Positions 10,441 to 21,213 of a stretch of 64,000 bases of DNA are shown here, piece after piece. The stretch covers positions 1 to 64,000 of the forward strand of contig VTPC01008798.1 of the NCBI GenBank assembly GCA_011009095.1, in the 5' to 3' direction. Position 1 is the stretch's first letter; every line of letters starts with the position of its first letter. Source of the stretch: Ignelater luminosus. Taxonomy: Eukaryota; Arthropoda; Insecta; Coleoptera; Elateridae. A program made the position numbers and the translations under genes. The notes under the pieces are model-generated. The model ran no database searches. It was not told the DNA's origin and saw only the letters and a list, made by a program, of their open reading frames with translations.

Positions 10441-13410
10441 ATACATATAAACAAAGAATTAACAAAAGAGGAACGCGAAATTCAAAATGAATTAAAGCAG
10501 ATGGCAGAGGTTGAGGGGAAGAGCGGAAAAAAGGTCAAGATAGGGTATCAGGAAATTACAATAGAAGAAAAGGAATATAAATGGGATAAAGAAAAAAAAC
10601 CTACAAGAGCATGAAAGAGACACAACGGCCCCCAAGTCAAAAAACTAAGAAAAACGAAAAAGATGGTATAAATAATGACGACTTTAGCAAAGAAAAAGGC
10701 AATATTAGAAAAGGATATAACGACAAACACAAGCAGGAAAATAATTAATAAGAAAAATGAAGTACAACTAAGTATAAAAGACAAAGAAGAAGAAATTGTA
10801 GAAGAAATGATAAAACACAAATTACAATTAATACTAGGAATTACAGAAACAAAAAAAAGGAAAAGGTATAAGGAGAATATACAAGGGATATTGGCTGTTC
10901 TGGTCTGGAGTAGAAGAAAAAGAAGGCTTAGGAATGAATACCACCAGATTAGTTGAAAAACGTAATTAAAGAAGAATATGTAAATGAGAGAAATCTGAAG
11001 ATAGAAATGAAGCTATTAGATGAAGAAATATAGACAATAATAATAGACTATGGAGTAAACGAAGATGAAAGGAAAGAGTAGGAGAAAGTAGAAGATAATA
11101 TGATCATAATGGAAGATTTAAACGCCAGAGCAGAAAACCAAAATAAAGGAACAGAAGAAAAGAAGGAAAAGAAACAAAAAATAACAAGGGGGAAAGAATA
11201 ATAGAAATTTGTATAAAAAATGAATTAATAATAAGCAATACAAAGTTCATACATAAGGATATCCACAAGTATAGAAGAAAAAACGTAGTAAAAAGGAAAA
11301 ATCTTTAATAGATTATTTTATAATAAAGAAGAGGACATGGAAATTAGTAAAATTAGACCCGATAAAGCAAAAAATAGAGAAAATAGAAACAAGAAGACAA
11401 AAAAATAAAGGTGAAAATAAAAAATTATAAACTAAAAAAACAAAATATCACAAAAATATCAGGAGACATTAAACAAAAAATTTGAGGAACCAGACGAAAA
11501 TGGAATAGAGAAGAAATGGAATAAATTCAAAAACAGCCTATTAGATGCAGCAAGGGAGTGCTGTAGAGATACAGAAATAACAAACAAACATATAAAAAGA
11601 ACAGATTGGTGGAGGACAGCAATTAAACGAATTGTAAAAGAAAAAAAAGATATATAGAAACAAAATGCCCAGAAGATTATGAAGAGCCCAAGAAAAAACG
11701 GGGAAAAGTCAAGAGAGAAATTATGAAAGCAAAAGAATTTGGGGAAAAATGACTATTAACTACAGAGAAAACCAAAAAGTACTCTACGGCACTTCTAAAA
11801 AACTAAGACAAAAGAAGGAATATAATATATAAATAATATATAATATATAAATGATAAAGAAGAACACATAATTACTGAAGAAGAAAAAATAATGGACAGA
11901 TGGCGATAACATTTCCAAGAACTGATACATACAGACTTAGGTAAAATGAAGCAAAATGATTAATAAAAGGTGATACAGAATATAAAACCTATACAAGAAG
12001 AAGAAATAATAGAGACAATAAGAAAGATGAAACTGGGAAAGGTACCAAGAATAGACAATATAACACCCAAAATGATAAAATATATGGGAGAAAAAGGAAT
12101 AAAACAATTAAACAAACTAATGAACGAGATTATGCAAGAAGTAAGCAAGTATTGCCGATATATAAAAAGACAGTCAAGAGAGATTGTAATAACTATAGAG
12201 GAATTACAATAACAAGCATTTCTGAAAAATATTAGCAAGCATAATGGAAAAAAGAATCAGAAAAATAATAGAAGAGATCACAGAAGATACTCCATGTGGG
12301 TTTAGGAAATAAAGAAGCCCGCAAGATTTAATATTTGCGATAAGACAAGCAAGCGAAAAACTCAGAAATAAAAACAAAAAAGTACAAGTTTGTTTTAAAG
12401 ACTTAAAAAAGGCTTTTGACCTTGTAAGAAGAGAACATATAGAAGAATCTAAAAAATTTAAAACAAAGATAGGAGTGAAACAGGGATTATGTTAAGCCCA
12501 CTACTGTTCTCGATAGTATTAAACGAAGCCATAAAGGAAGCTAACAAGACAATGAAAACACTAAAAAATAGAATACTGACAAATGCAGCAGGCATATTTA
12601 AGTAAAATGATGTTAGCGGATGATATGGCAATACTAGTTGAAACAGCAGAAGATCTACAAAGGAATTTAGAAATACTAGACAAGAAAATCACAAAGGTGA
12701 ATATGAAGATAAACATCGAAAAGACCAAAACAATGATAATTGCAGCAGAAAAGAAGACAGATGACATCAAGATACAAGGTAAAACATTAGAAAAAAGTGA
12801 AAAATTATAAATATTTAGAAACAATAACACAAAGTAATGGAAAAATAAATCAAGAAATAAATGAGAAAATGAAAAAAGCAGGAAAAATGTTATTTATGAT
12901 AAGAACAATGTTTCTAGGAAGAAAGGAAATCCCAAAAAAGATCAAGACAGAAATAGTGGAAAAAGTGATAGGACCAACAATAATGTACAGTAGTGAGACA
13001 TGGACAATGACAGAAAAAACTAAATCATGTGTGAATGCAATGGATATGAGATGTCTAAGGAAAACAGAAAATAAGACCAAGAGAGCAAAAATAAGAAATG
13101 AGACATACTGGCGAGGCTTAAAAATCAAGCCAATAGGGGAAAGAATAGAGGGAGGTCAGTTAAGGTGGTTCGGTCGTATGTGTCGTATGAGTAACGATAA
13201 ACTAGCTAAAACAGTGTATGAGACGCGAGTGACACGGACAAATAAGAGAGAAAGACCAAGAATAAAATGAAATGACGATATAAAAAAAGGAGCGGAAAGA
13301 AGAGGGATAGAGTGGGAAGGAATTAAATATAAGACCCAGGATAGGAAGTAATAGAAAGAAACATGCAGAAAAGTAGAAACTTGACTCCACGCTTCAGATT
13401 AAGAAAGTAA
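10440..13410 (+). pseudogene. degenerate RTE-like LINE, nearly full length
   Basis: Several broken plus-strand frames follow LINE order. 10447-10613 is an ORF1-like piece (INKELTKEEREIQNELKQ). 10780-10960 holds a decayed endonuclease start (LILGITETKKR). 11970-12210 encodes the reverse-transcriptase entry (KMKLGKVPRIDNITPKMIKYM); normally this block has a proline-glycine-ideal form APGIDNI, here VPRIDNI. 12290-12430 reads CGFR, then DLIFAIRQASEKL and KKAFD. 12603-12640 holds LADDMAILVE, keeping the Asp-Asp pair. 12797-13270 is the C-terminal region: KYLETITQSNG, then SSETWTMTEKTKS, then GGQLRWFGRMCRM and RPRIK, typical of elements with an APE-type endonuclease of the CFDP2-like group. Coding DNA is very A-rich on this strand. 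Many stops and frameshifts show it is inactive. The copy at 47.8-49.7 kb belongs to the same family. Confidence 0.8.
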
Positions 13411-16400
13411 GTAAGCATTTTTTCTAGAAGTGACAGTATTGCCCCTAGTAATATCTATGTAATATGTAGATAAGTATTGAAGAAGGTACTCACCTTTTGT
13501 ATTGGTGTTTGCTGCCTCATACTTTGTGATACATTACAGCCTATTACAAGTAGTTTATTTTTCTTTTTTCCGTAACTGATGAGTCCCTAAACTTCTTCAG
13601 GAAGCGGATTGTCCTTTCATAAAGATAGGTCAAAGCTACAATTACCTTTTGCCTACCCATGGATGTCGGTGCTTGCGTTAGTATTTCAATCAAATCTCTT
13701 GTGGTGAATTTTGAAATAAAAAATAAAGTTGGTAGCTTTATTATTGGTGCTCGATAATTAAACATATATGTTTTGGTAGTTAGGCCTTTAATATGTCTTT
13801 TTCAAGACGAAGGTTCGTGAATGAACCCTATGGGTAGTTATACATCCGAAGCAGTTTTAGCATGGTGGAAATTTATTTGTATTCATCAAAGGTTTCCATT
13901 TCCACCTGATTTTTGAAATCAGTTATTTCTAAAGTTTGCAAGACCTTGTTCTTTACCAGAGATCCCTTTACTACAGTAACCTAAGGGAATTTCCTGAAGG
14001 TTTTCTTTTTAGTTTGAGACTCTTTTGCTACAGATCTTACCCAAAGGGTTCGTTTTCTTTCTATTTAACTCTGTCATTATTAACCTAATGACACGTTAAA
14101 AACTAAAGCCAAAATCAAGTACTATTGGGTATTGGAATTCAAAAGAAAGTTTTTGCCAGAAATTTTTCTTACTAGATCTACCAATTATGAAAATAATGAG
14201 AAAGTAAAATCTGAACAGTAGCTCATTGTATTTGTTGAATATTCCGAGAGTTACGTTTGATCTTTTTGGTTTGCAATATTGTCAGTGATTGCATGCCCAC
14301 ATCAAGATGTTTGCGTTTCCTACCCGTTACTTTTGCTTCTTGCATCCAGTTTGTCACATTCCTTTCTCCTGTTCGTTAAATACACGACCAAAGAGGAAAC
14401 GTTGCCTTGTAAACAGATATTTGCTAGTTCTCGATCAAAAAAAAACATGAAATGTAATAATTTGTTTATTCGTAACGTAGGCGCAAATGGAACTGCCTTT
14501 ACCAACAGTAAAATCCTTTTCCTAATACAAGAGTTTGTGCAATTTCTAATTAGCTTGTTGTAAATTTGACTAAAGCATTGGTAATAAAAATAAGCCTTGC
14601 TTTGCAAATATACCCAAAATGTAAAAATACCAAAGCAATTACAGGCTGTGAGTTGAGATATTGTTACGATTTTAAAAATTTTACTTTTCATAGTAAGTAG
14701 TATGTATTTCTGCAAGGGTATCATTTAAATAAAGATATTTGGTAGCATCTTCAGTCTAATTATAGGTAGTACAAACAGAGAACTGGAAGTCAGAATCAAT
14801 GTCTGGTTTGAAGTTGATATCACTCAAGCACTATTCTAGCATCTCATCTCTTCTTACATGTTATTATTTTTTCTCAGTGTAATAATGGCCTTAAAAAGAA
14901 TTAGAAATATTTAATTTAATTGTCGGTATTGCCAGACAGACTAAAATTCTAATTCAGTCCTAGTTACCAAACCCCACCCTGAAGGAGGATTTGAACAGTT
15001 TCAAGGTTAGATCTAATTTTTTGGATAAGAAGCCAACAGTCCCTTCCTTGGTAATACCATTAGCTAGTAGACAATGCGAATTGTAAAACAAGATACAGAT
15101 TATAAACTGATGCGAATAAAGGTGGAGAAGTTCCGAAAAGATTTGGAGGAATACCAAATTTGAAATTTGAATTTGATAATGAAACAGAAAGTTTTGTATT
15201 TTACAAACAAATACTTATTGCTATTACTGCTTTTACTTTTCATACCAAGTCAGATTTTTGTGCTTTATTTTTATATGCAAGTAACTACTTAAATAAATGA
15301 TTTAGTTCTTTTAAATTTACTCTTGTTAGCACTGAATCTGTGCTTTCAAATCTGAAATAACTTCGTCTGCATTGTAAGCGATTTTACGAAATTCCATATG
15401 ATTCTATTTTGATGTTGATGGATTATAGCAAAAGATTATATTTATTCGTCCTGGATTTACTGGCTTGCGACTGCGTAGAAAAGTGTTTTTACATCAAAAA
15501 GCTTCTAAGTATATTCCATAATGTATTGTGTTCCTCAACAGTGAACTTTATATAAAATTTTAATTTAGTACAAAAATGCATTAGTTCCTTCCTAAATACT
15601 TAAATTAGAAGTTGCAAAATACAGACTTAGTTGGCAAACGATACACAAAGGAATTTAAACTCTCTACAAGTTCATTAGTATTTACTTGAGAATTTAAGAG
15701 TAAAAAATCATCTTTTCAACTACAAATATTTGTAAGTACCTACCTATTCTAATTTTCAATACTCTATTTATAAACCTGTGTACGACATAGTTCGTGCCAA
15801 GTTAATTTAAAATTTTTCTGAATATCGTAGTCTTAGCTGTGACATTTTTTTAAAGTAAAATTTATTAATATCAATTTGAAAAATATTTTTATTGATTTTT
15901 ATTTTTAATAAACCTGTTAAAATTGTTCTGAAAATAACTAACAAGTTAATTTCCAGAAGATGCGGGATAATAAATAATTAACTATTAATATAATTATATT
16001 GCCTTTTCAATCATTACCCTGAGGTTTTGTCCTTTTGTTATTATTTGACTGGCGTATACTATTAATAGGCAGTTCGGTGTTTTTGTTTCTAAATATACTA
16101 ATTTTATAACGCAAAATAATAATGTAAACAAAAGTTACCACAGGAAGTGGCGCAATTACTTTTGGTACTGGTGGGTTTTGCGTTAAATGCATCCCACATT
16201 TTATATTAATGCATCAGCAAGTCACAGAAGGCCTTCAATTTATCTTCATTTATTTTGAACCCTTTCTATCTTTTTCATCCAATTTCAACAACATTTTTTC
16301 TCAATTAAGCGTTTAATGAAGCAGCAGGCCTTTGTTTACTTAATTTTCATACTGTAAGTTAATAAGACAATTTTGTGCAAAATGAAAATGCGGGGGAGAT

Positions 16401-17609
16401 AATTTTAATTTACAGTGAAATTCCGCGTTTTAAAAAGAATCTAAAGAATGCAAAGTGCTAATCAAGATCAATTGAGTGTAAATTTCTTTGTTTTTGTTTC
16501 TCTTTGATTTTGAAACAATGAGGGAGAGAAGAGGGTTCAATTATTACCCTTAACTAAAGTAAGAAAGAATCGCATTTATTTTTAGGGGTTTAGGGAAATA
16601 ACATTCTTTGTTGTATAATCTATTTAACAAATTATAGGTTTCATTTAGAATAAATGCAAGATAAATTTATTTTCGAACAATTAAAGATTTACCTTGTTAG
16701 AAACTTTTTCTCATTAAAAATGCGGTTATTAGAGACTCATGAAGAGTTGCTTTGTCTATCAAAATAGTAACACATAATTTCCTAAAGAATGAGTCATCTA
16801 TTGCGAACAAAACTTGGGAGCTTTCTTTAGTCTATAAATATTTCAAAGCATTAGTTGGTGTGTTGAATAATTAATATCATTATACGTATTTTAGAAGGCA
16901 GTCTTGAAAAAAACAACAGAAGGCAAAAGTAAATAGAAAAACGTAGTTTTGGGAAATTCCAAAACTGCACGTTTAAAGATACGACTCGGTTAAAGAATCC
17001 ATGACTAATTTTTAATTATAGATTCAGTAGGAATTTTATTGTTCCTTCCAATTTCATTATTTATTAAAGTAGATATAAGACAATATTAAACCATTTGGAG
17101 TGCATTGTCATCTCTGATGAAGTTTATACCGCATTTTGTATATTTCCAAGTATTCATTTCTACTCAGCATATATTAAACGACAGATTATGTAATTAATTA
17201 GAGATTTCAATTCTGCTTCTGCCTAAATCTCCGTAATGGCAATATTTTCAGGATAGCAGTGCTTCAAAGCTTTATTAAAGGTTGAGTAGATATCAGCGTT
17301 ACAAACTTTTCTTTGTTGAGGATTTGGAAGATTCATTTGCTTTACGATAGCAGAAACATCTCTTTAACTTAATGATTTTAAATCTTTCCGTGTTGCAAAT
17401 ACCAATCCCAAGTCTTTTTTTTTTTACTTTTTTCATTGGGTTTTGAAAAATATTTCTTGAATCGACCACGTGATGTAAGCATAAAGGATCATCCAGGACA
17501 TCTTATAATTATTGCATTTAAAAGAATAATAATAATAATATGAAAAGCAGTAGGTCACTAAAACCTTCGTTTCTCATTAAAAATGAAATTATACGCAGAA
17601 AATGACCTT
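13411..17609. other. AT-rich DNA, no gene seen
   Basis: No protein family or RNA gene is recognised. The longest frame, 14320-14724 on the minus strand (134 codons), has no motif and is overlapped by an open frame on the other strand. A short AAT microsatellite lies at about 17523-17541. Confidence 0.5.
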
Positions 17610-18790
17610 TTAACATCTGCATGTTAAAGGTGCAAATTCAACTGAAATATCACTAGGAAGATCTACTTCTTCCCCTGAAAAAACTTCATCTATAACATTT
17701 AAAACTTTAAACCCAAAATTTTTGTTAAAAACTGAGTCAAGTTCGTTTTGAACTATTCCAGCGATATGCCTTTTAGCATTACCTATTTGTGACCTTGTTG
17801 TTCTCACGATATTTAGGGCTTCGTCAAGGCTAAGATTTGACTTTTCTAATTTCTTTTGTAGCATCTGCAGTGCACAAAAAGTTACTAGCAATGTGCAAAA
17901 TATTATTGCCTAAATGCTTATCTTTCAAGAGAAGTTTTGCGCTCTTTATTGAAGACGCATCGTTTTCACTGAAATTATTAACTATTTCGATTATTTGGTT
18001 AAAGTGGTTTGAATAGAACTCAACTGCTCTTAACCAAGTTCCTCATGTTGTTACAGCGGGTTGGGGAGGTAAAGGTACACTGGGTAATTTGGATTTATAG
18101 TGTGCTACTCTTAAGTTGCTTTCAGAAAAACGTTTTTATTTGTAAAAATGAAATCGTTCACGTTTGGTAATTCATCTCGAATTTGCTCTGCTACTCGGTG
18201 AAAGGCATGAGCTAAACATGCCATATGTATCAAATTTAGATAAAAGTTTGTAGGATGTGTACTGCAGATACCATATAAGCGGCTGCATCGGTGTACATAA
18301 TTAAAACATTCTTGTCATTAAATTCGTTTGGAAAAAGAAATCTTAAGCAAGAATTTACAAATTAGGCTATGGTTTTTCTATTTAGTATTTTCAATATTTT
18401 TGAACATAATAAATATAATCGAGTTGAATTGGATTTACTTAGTTTACTAGTTTCATCCACTGAAAACTAAATCGGCCCTTCAGCAATATCTTCTCTTATC
18501 TGCTGTGTTGCGGTATCGTAGCAAACATCCAGATAATTTTTTCGCAACGTTGACTCACCCGAAATTTTGCCATCACAATATTTTTCCAAAAATGCCTTAA
18601 AAAATTGGGTTTTCTGCAGTATTCCAAGGAATATTTGCAGCAATAAGCATAAGTCTTCAGCAAATTTATTTCCTGATCGGCTTGTTTTGTTAGGAACGTT
18701 TGCTTCAATTTAGTTTTTCTGGTGACACTAGCTCGATGTAAAGGTGCTTTAACATGTTGCTGCAATGGATGTTTTTTGTTGCTGAACACC
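17610..18790 (-). pseudogene. decayed hAT transposase of the CGGBP1-like type
   Basis: On the minus strand, 18789-18650 reads QQHVKAPLHRASVTRKTKL then FLTKQADQE, resembling the end of the BED-like zinc finger and linker. 18550-18480 reads NYLDVCYDTATQQIREDIAEGPI, then a TAG stop, then FSVDETS: the VDE aspartate normally starts the RNase H-like catalytic core of hAT transposases. 18100-17890 reads PSVPLPPQPAVTT then GTWLRAVEFYS, a conserved block of this family. 17880-17620 ends with LDSVFNKNFGFKVLNVIDEV and a degraded EFAPLT block, where the dimerisation domain starts. Large parts of the core are missing or frameshifted. Terminal repeats were not found. Family assignment rests on these blocks in the right order. 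Confidence 0.6.
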
Positions 18791-19518
18791 TAGAAAAAGC
18801 CAAAACGCTGTACTTTTACGAATTGTTAATTAATTATCAAATTTGTTAAAGTATTTAGCAATTACTATTGTTATTAATAATTATACTTACTAATTTAATT
18901 ATAATAAAATAAACACTTGCTGTTGAAAAACAAAAGTGTAAAATGTATATACGAGTATAAAAAAATACAAGATTCATAATTTATGAATTTATCCATAATT
19001 AACTAATTATATCATAAAGTAATGACTAAGACAATTATTAAAAATAAACTAATTATTGCAGGAGTACGATTTACTTACCTCTATATTGCAAGGTTACAAA
19101 AAATTACGTTCCCATTAGATGAAAAGCATTCATAATCATTCAACCACTGTTTTATTAAAATATTTTTTCTTTTCCCATTTTGTATGACACTAATTCTAAA
19201 ACAATCTGAACAGCTGCACTTGCAAACTTACGTACTACGTTATTATTTCTTTTACCGACAGCACTAAATTACTACAGTAAACTAATTTTAAGTTTGGAGT
19301 GCATGCTTTTTCTGTTGAAAAAAAGGAGGAGCGATAACTAATAAAAAGGATTTGGTAGACCCTTTTAAAATTCTTTAGCTAAGTAGCAAGCAAATTTTCG
19401 AAGTAAAAATATATAAAAATATATTCTTAAAATTCTTCACACCCTTGGGAACAAATCTTAGAATAGGTCCACAAGTTCTAATGAGTAGAGACAATACATA
19501 TCGTGTATAAACACCTTA
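18791..19518. other. AT-rich DNA between the hAT relic and the mariner element
   Basis: No gene is seen. It may contain the 5' end of the hAT element (minus strand), but no terminal inverted repeat was recognised. Confidence 0.45.
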
Positions 19519-19520
19519 TA

Positions 19521-19551
19521 AAGGGTTTTCCAATAAGAGGTGTTATTTTGA
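19521..19551 (+). repeat. left terminal inverted repeat of the mariner-type element
   Basis: 31 bp starting aagggttttcc, directly after TA. It is identical to the reverse complement of 20795-20825. This is the likely binding and cleavage site of the transposase encoded inside. Confidence 0.95.
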
Positions 19552-19634
19552 ATAGCCCGCTATTTCGGTAGATGTCACTTTTGAAGCTATCATTTTTTGA
19601 CATTTGACAAGTAGAAACTACGCCATTAATAAAT

Positions 19635-20720
19635 ATGGAACGATACACGCTTCAACAACGCATTGAAATTATTAAAATTCACTATAAAAATGGTGAAAAT
19701 TTGGCAGAGACGGTTCGTAAAACTCGAACATTTTTGGGTCACCGTGAAGCACCTTGTCGGACCGCAATACAGAAATTGGTGAAAACATTCGAGCTCTTGG
19801 GACAAGTTAGTGATGTGAAGAATAAAACCCGTGCACGTCGCTCAAGAACAGCCGAGAATATTGCTGTTGTAGCCGAAAGTGTTAAAGAAAACCCAGGTTT
19901 GTCCATTCCTCGTCGTTCTTTGGAATTAGCCATTCCACAAACGTCATTACACCGTATTTTGCATAAAGATTTGGGTCTTAAGGCTTATAAAGTCCAGTTA
20001 ACACAAGAACTCAAGCCGGCCGATCATCAACAACGTCGTGTCTTTGCTGATTGGGTCGTTGAAATGCATGAAAATGATCCAGAATTCCATCGAAAAATCA
20101 TCTTGAGTGATGAGGCCCATTTCCACCTCGGTGGCTTCGTCAACAAGCAAAATTGTCGGATCTGGGGCTCAGAAAATCCAAGAGTTATTGTTGAAAAGTC
20201 TCTCTATCCTCAACGTGTGACTGTTTGGTGCGGTTTATGGTCCGGTGGAGTCATTGGACCTTACTTTTTCGAAAATGAGGCTGGAGCAACAGTTACGGTG
20301 ACTGGATTGCGCTATCGAGAGATGATTAACGATTTTTTATGGCCGGAATTGGATGGTATTGATCTGGACAACGTTTACTTTCAACAAGACGGCGCTACGT
20401 GCCACACAAGCAACGAAACCATTGATCTTTTACGGAAAAAGTTTCCGGACCGTGTTATCTCTCGAAGAGGTGATCACAATTGGCCACCGAGATCTTGTGA
20501 TTTAACACCTTGCGACTTCTTTCTTTGGGGCCACGTGAAAGAGAAGGTCTACGCCAACAGCCCAGCGTCGATTCAAGACCTCAAAGATGGAATTCGTGAG
20601 GCTATCGAGGACATAGGGCAGCCACTTTGCGATTTGGTTATGGAAAATTTCATGAAAAGGATATTGTCCTGTAAGCGTGGTCGTGGTGATCATTTGCCTG
20701 ATGTTATTTTCCACTATTAA
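19635..20720 (+). CDS. mariner-superfamily transposase (DD41D/rosa-like)
   Basis: A complete 361-residue transposase that would excise and insert the element carrying it, acting in the nucleus on the flanking 31-bp repeats. Residues 1-120 form the paired-like DNA-binding part, with two helix-turn-helix-type segments (TLQQRIEIIKIHY; RTAIQKLVKTF; LSIPRRSLELAIPQTSLHRIL). The catalytic core follows: SDEAHFHLGGFVN with Asp159, QQDGATCHTS with Asp252, and PPRSCDLTPCDFFLWG with Asp289 and Asp294. From Asp252 to Asp289 there are 36 intervening residues, to Asp294 there are 41; the latter count and the SCDLTP block match the DD41D (rosa/visitor-like) group. The length is normal for the superfamily. 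The ATG at 19635 is the first in frame after the left repeat. No stop or frameshift is present. Whether the protein is active cannot be told from sequence. Confidence 0.93.
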   Translation: MERYTLQQRIEIIKIHYKNGENLAETVRKTRTFLGHREAPCRTAIQKLVKTFELLGQVSDVKNKTRARRSRTAENIAVVAESVKENPGLSIPRRSLELAIPQTSLHRILHKDLGLKAYKVQLTQELKPADHQQRRVFADWVVEMHENDPEFHRKIILSDEAHFHLGGFVNKQNCRIWGSENPRVIVEKSLYPQRVTVWCGLWSGGVIGPYFFENEAGATVTVTGLRYREMINDFLWPELDGIDLDNVYFQQDGATCHTSNETIDLLRKKFPDRVISRRGDHNWPPRSCDLTPCDFFLWGHVKEKVYANSPASIQDLKDGIREAIEDIGQPLCDLVMENFMKRILSCKRGRGDHLPDVIFHY

Positions 20721-20740
20721 CGGCATACCTTCCTCTTTAT

Positions 20741-20746
20741 AATAAA
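20741..20746 (+). promoter_or_regulatory. polyadenylation signal AATAAA of the transposase gene
   Basis: AATAAA lies 20 bp after the transposase stop codon and before the right terminal repeat, well placed to end the transcript inside the element. Confidence 0.6.
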
Positions 20747-20794
20747 ATAAACATCCGATCATTTATATTAAAAAATGGCACTTTTCTTTGAATA

Positions 20795-20825
20795 TCAAAA
20801 TAACACCTCTTATTGGAAAACCCTT
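20795..20825 (-). repeat. right terminal inverted repeat of the mariner-type element
   Basis: 31 bp ending ggaaaaccctt, followed by TA. Its reverse complement matches 19521-19551 at every position. Confidence 0.95.
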
Positions 20826-21083
20826 TAGTTCAAATAGCCTTTCCTGTAAAGATTAGTACAAAAATTTATTATACTTTACGTTTTTGTTTAAAGTATTCAA
20901 AGCCTATCATGTGTCTCTCATTTTGCAAGAATTTGTATGCACCTGTAGTTGTTGTAAAGTAAACCTAAAACTTCTTTGTAAATTTATATGATTAGCTGCA
21001 CCTAAATTGTCTTTCAAAAATAGCTGTTTTCTAAATCCCGAGCAACCTCTACCCATGAATTTTAAATTTTTTTTTAAAACACC

Positions 21084-21089
21084 TTTATT
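21084..21089 (-). promoter_or_regulatory. LINE polyadenylation signal before the A tail
   Basis: AATAAA on the minus strand, nine bases before the A run at 21075-21067. This marks the 3' end of the Jockey-like element. Confidence 0.55.
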
Positions 21090-21213
21090 CAGGTATGACT
21101 ACTACAATCTTAATATAATTAATTTATTACAGATGAATTGTGTTTATATTAAACAAGACTTGTGTGGAAATACTAAACCAGTGCTTAGTTGCCAATAGTA
21201 CTCTTTGCGTCTT

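Larger units (their letters stand above)
19521..20825 (+). mobile_element. intact mariner/IS630-type transposon, 1305 bp
   Basis: The first 31 bp (beginning aagggttttccaataagagg) and the last 31 bp are exact inverted copies. The element is flanked by TA at 19519-19520 and 20826-20827, the target-site duplication of the Tc1/mariner superfamily. It contains one unbroken transposase gene with short untranslated ends (83 bp between the left repeat and the ATG, about 75 bp after the stop). Perfect ends plus an intact gene indicate a recent insertion and possible current mobility. Its base composition is more balanced than its surroundings. Confidence 0.95.

Noticed and set aside
14320..14724. 134-codon minus-strand open frame
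   Set aside because: No motif, and overlapped by a 94-codon frame on the other strand. Such lengths occur by chance in a 64-kb window.
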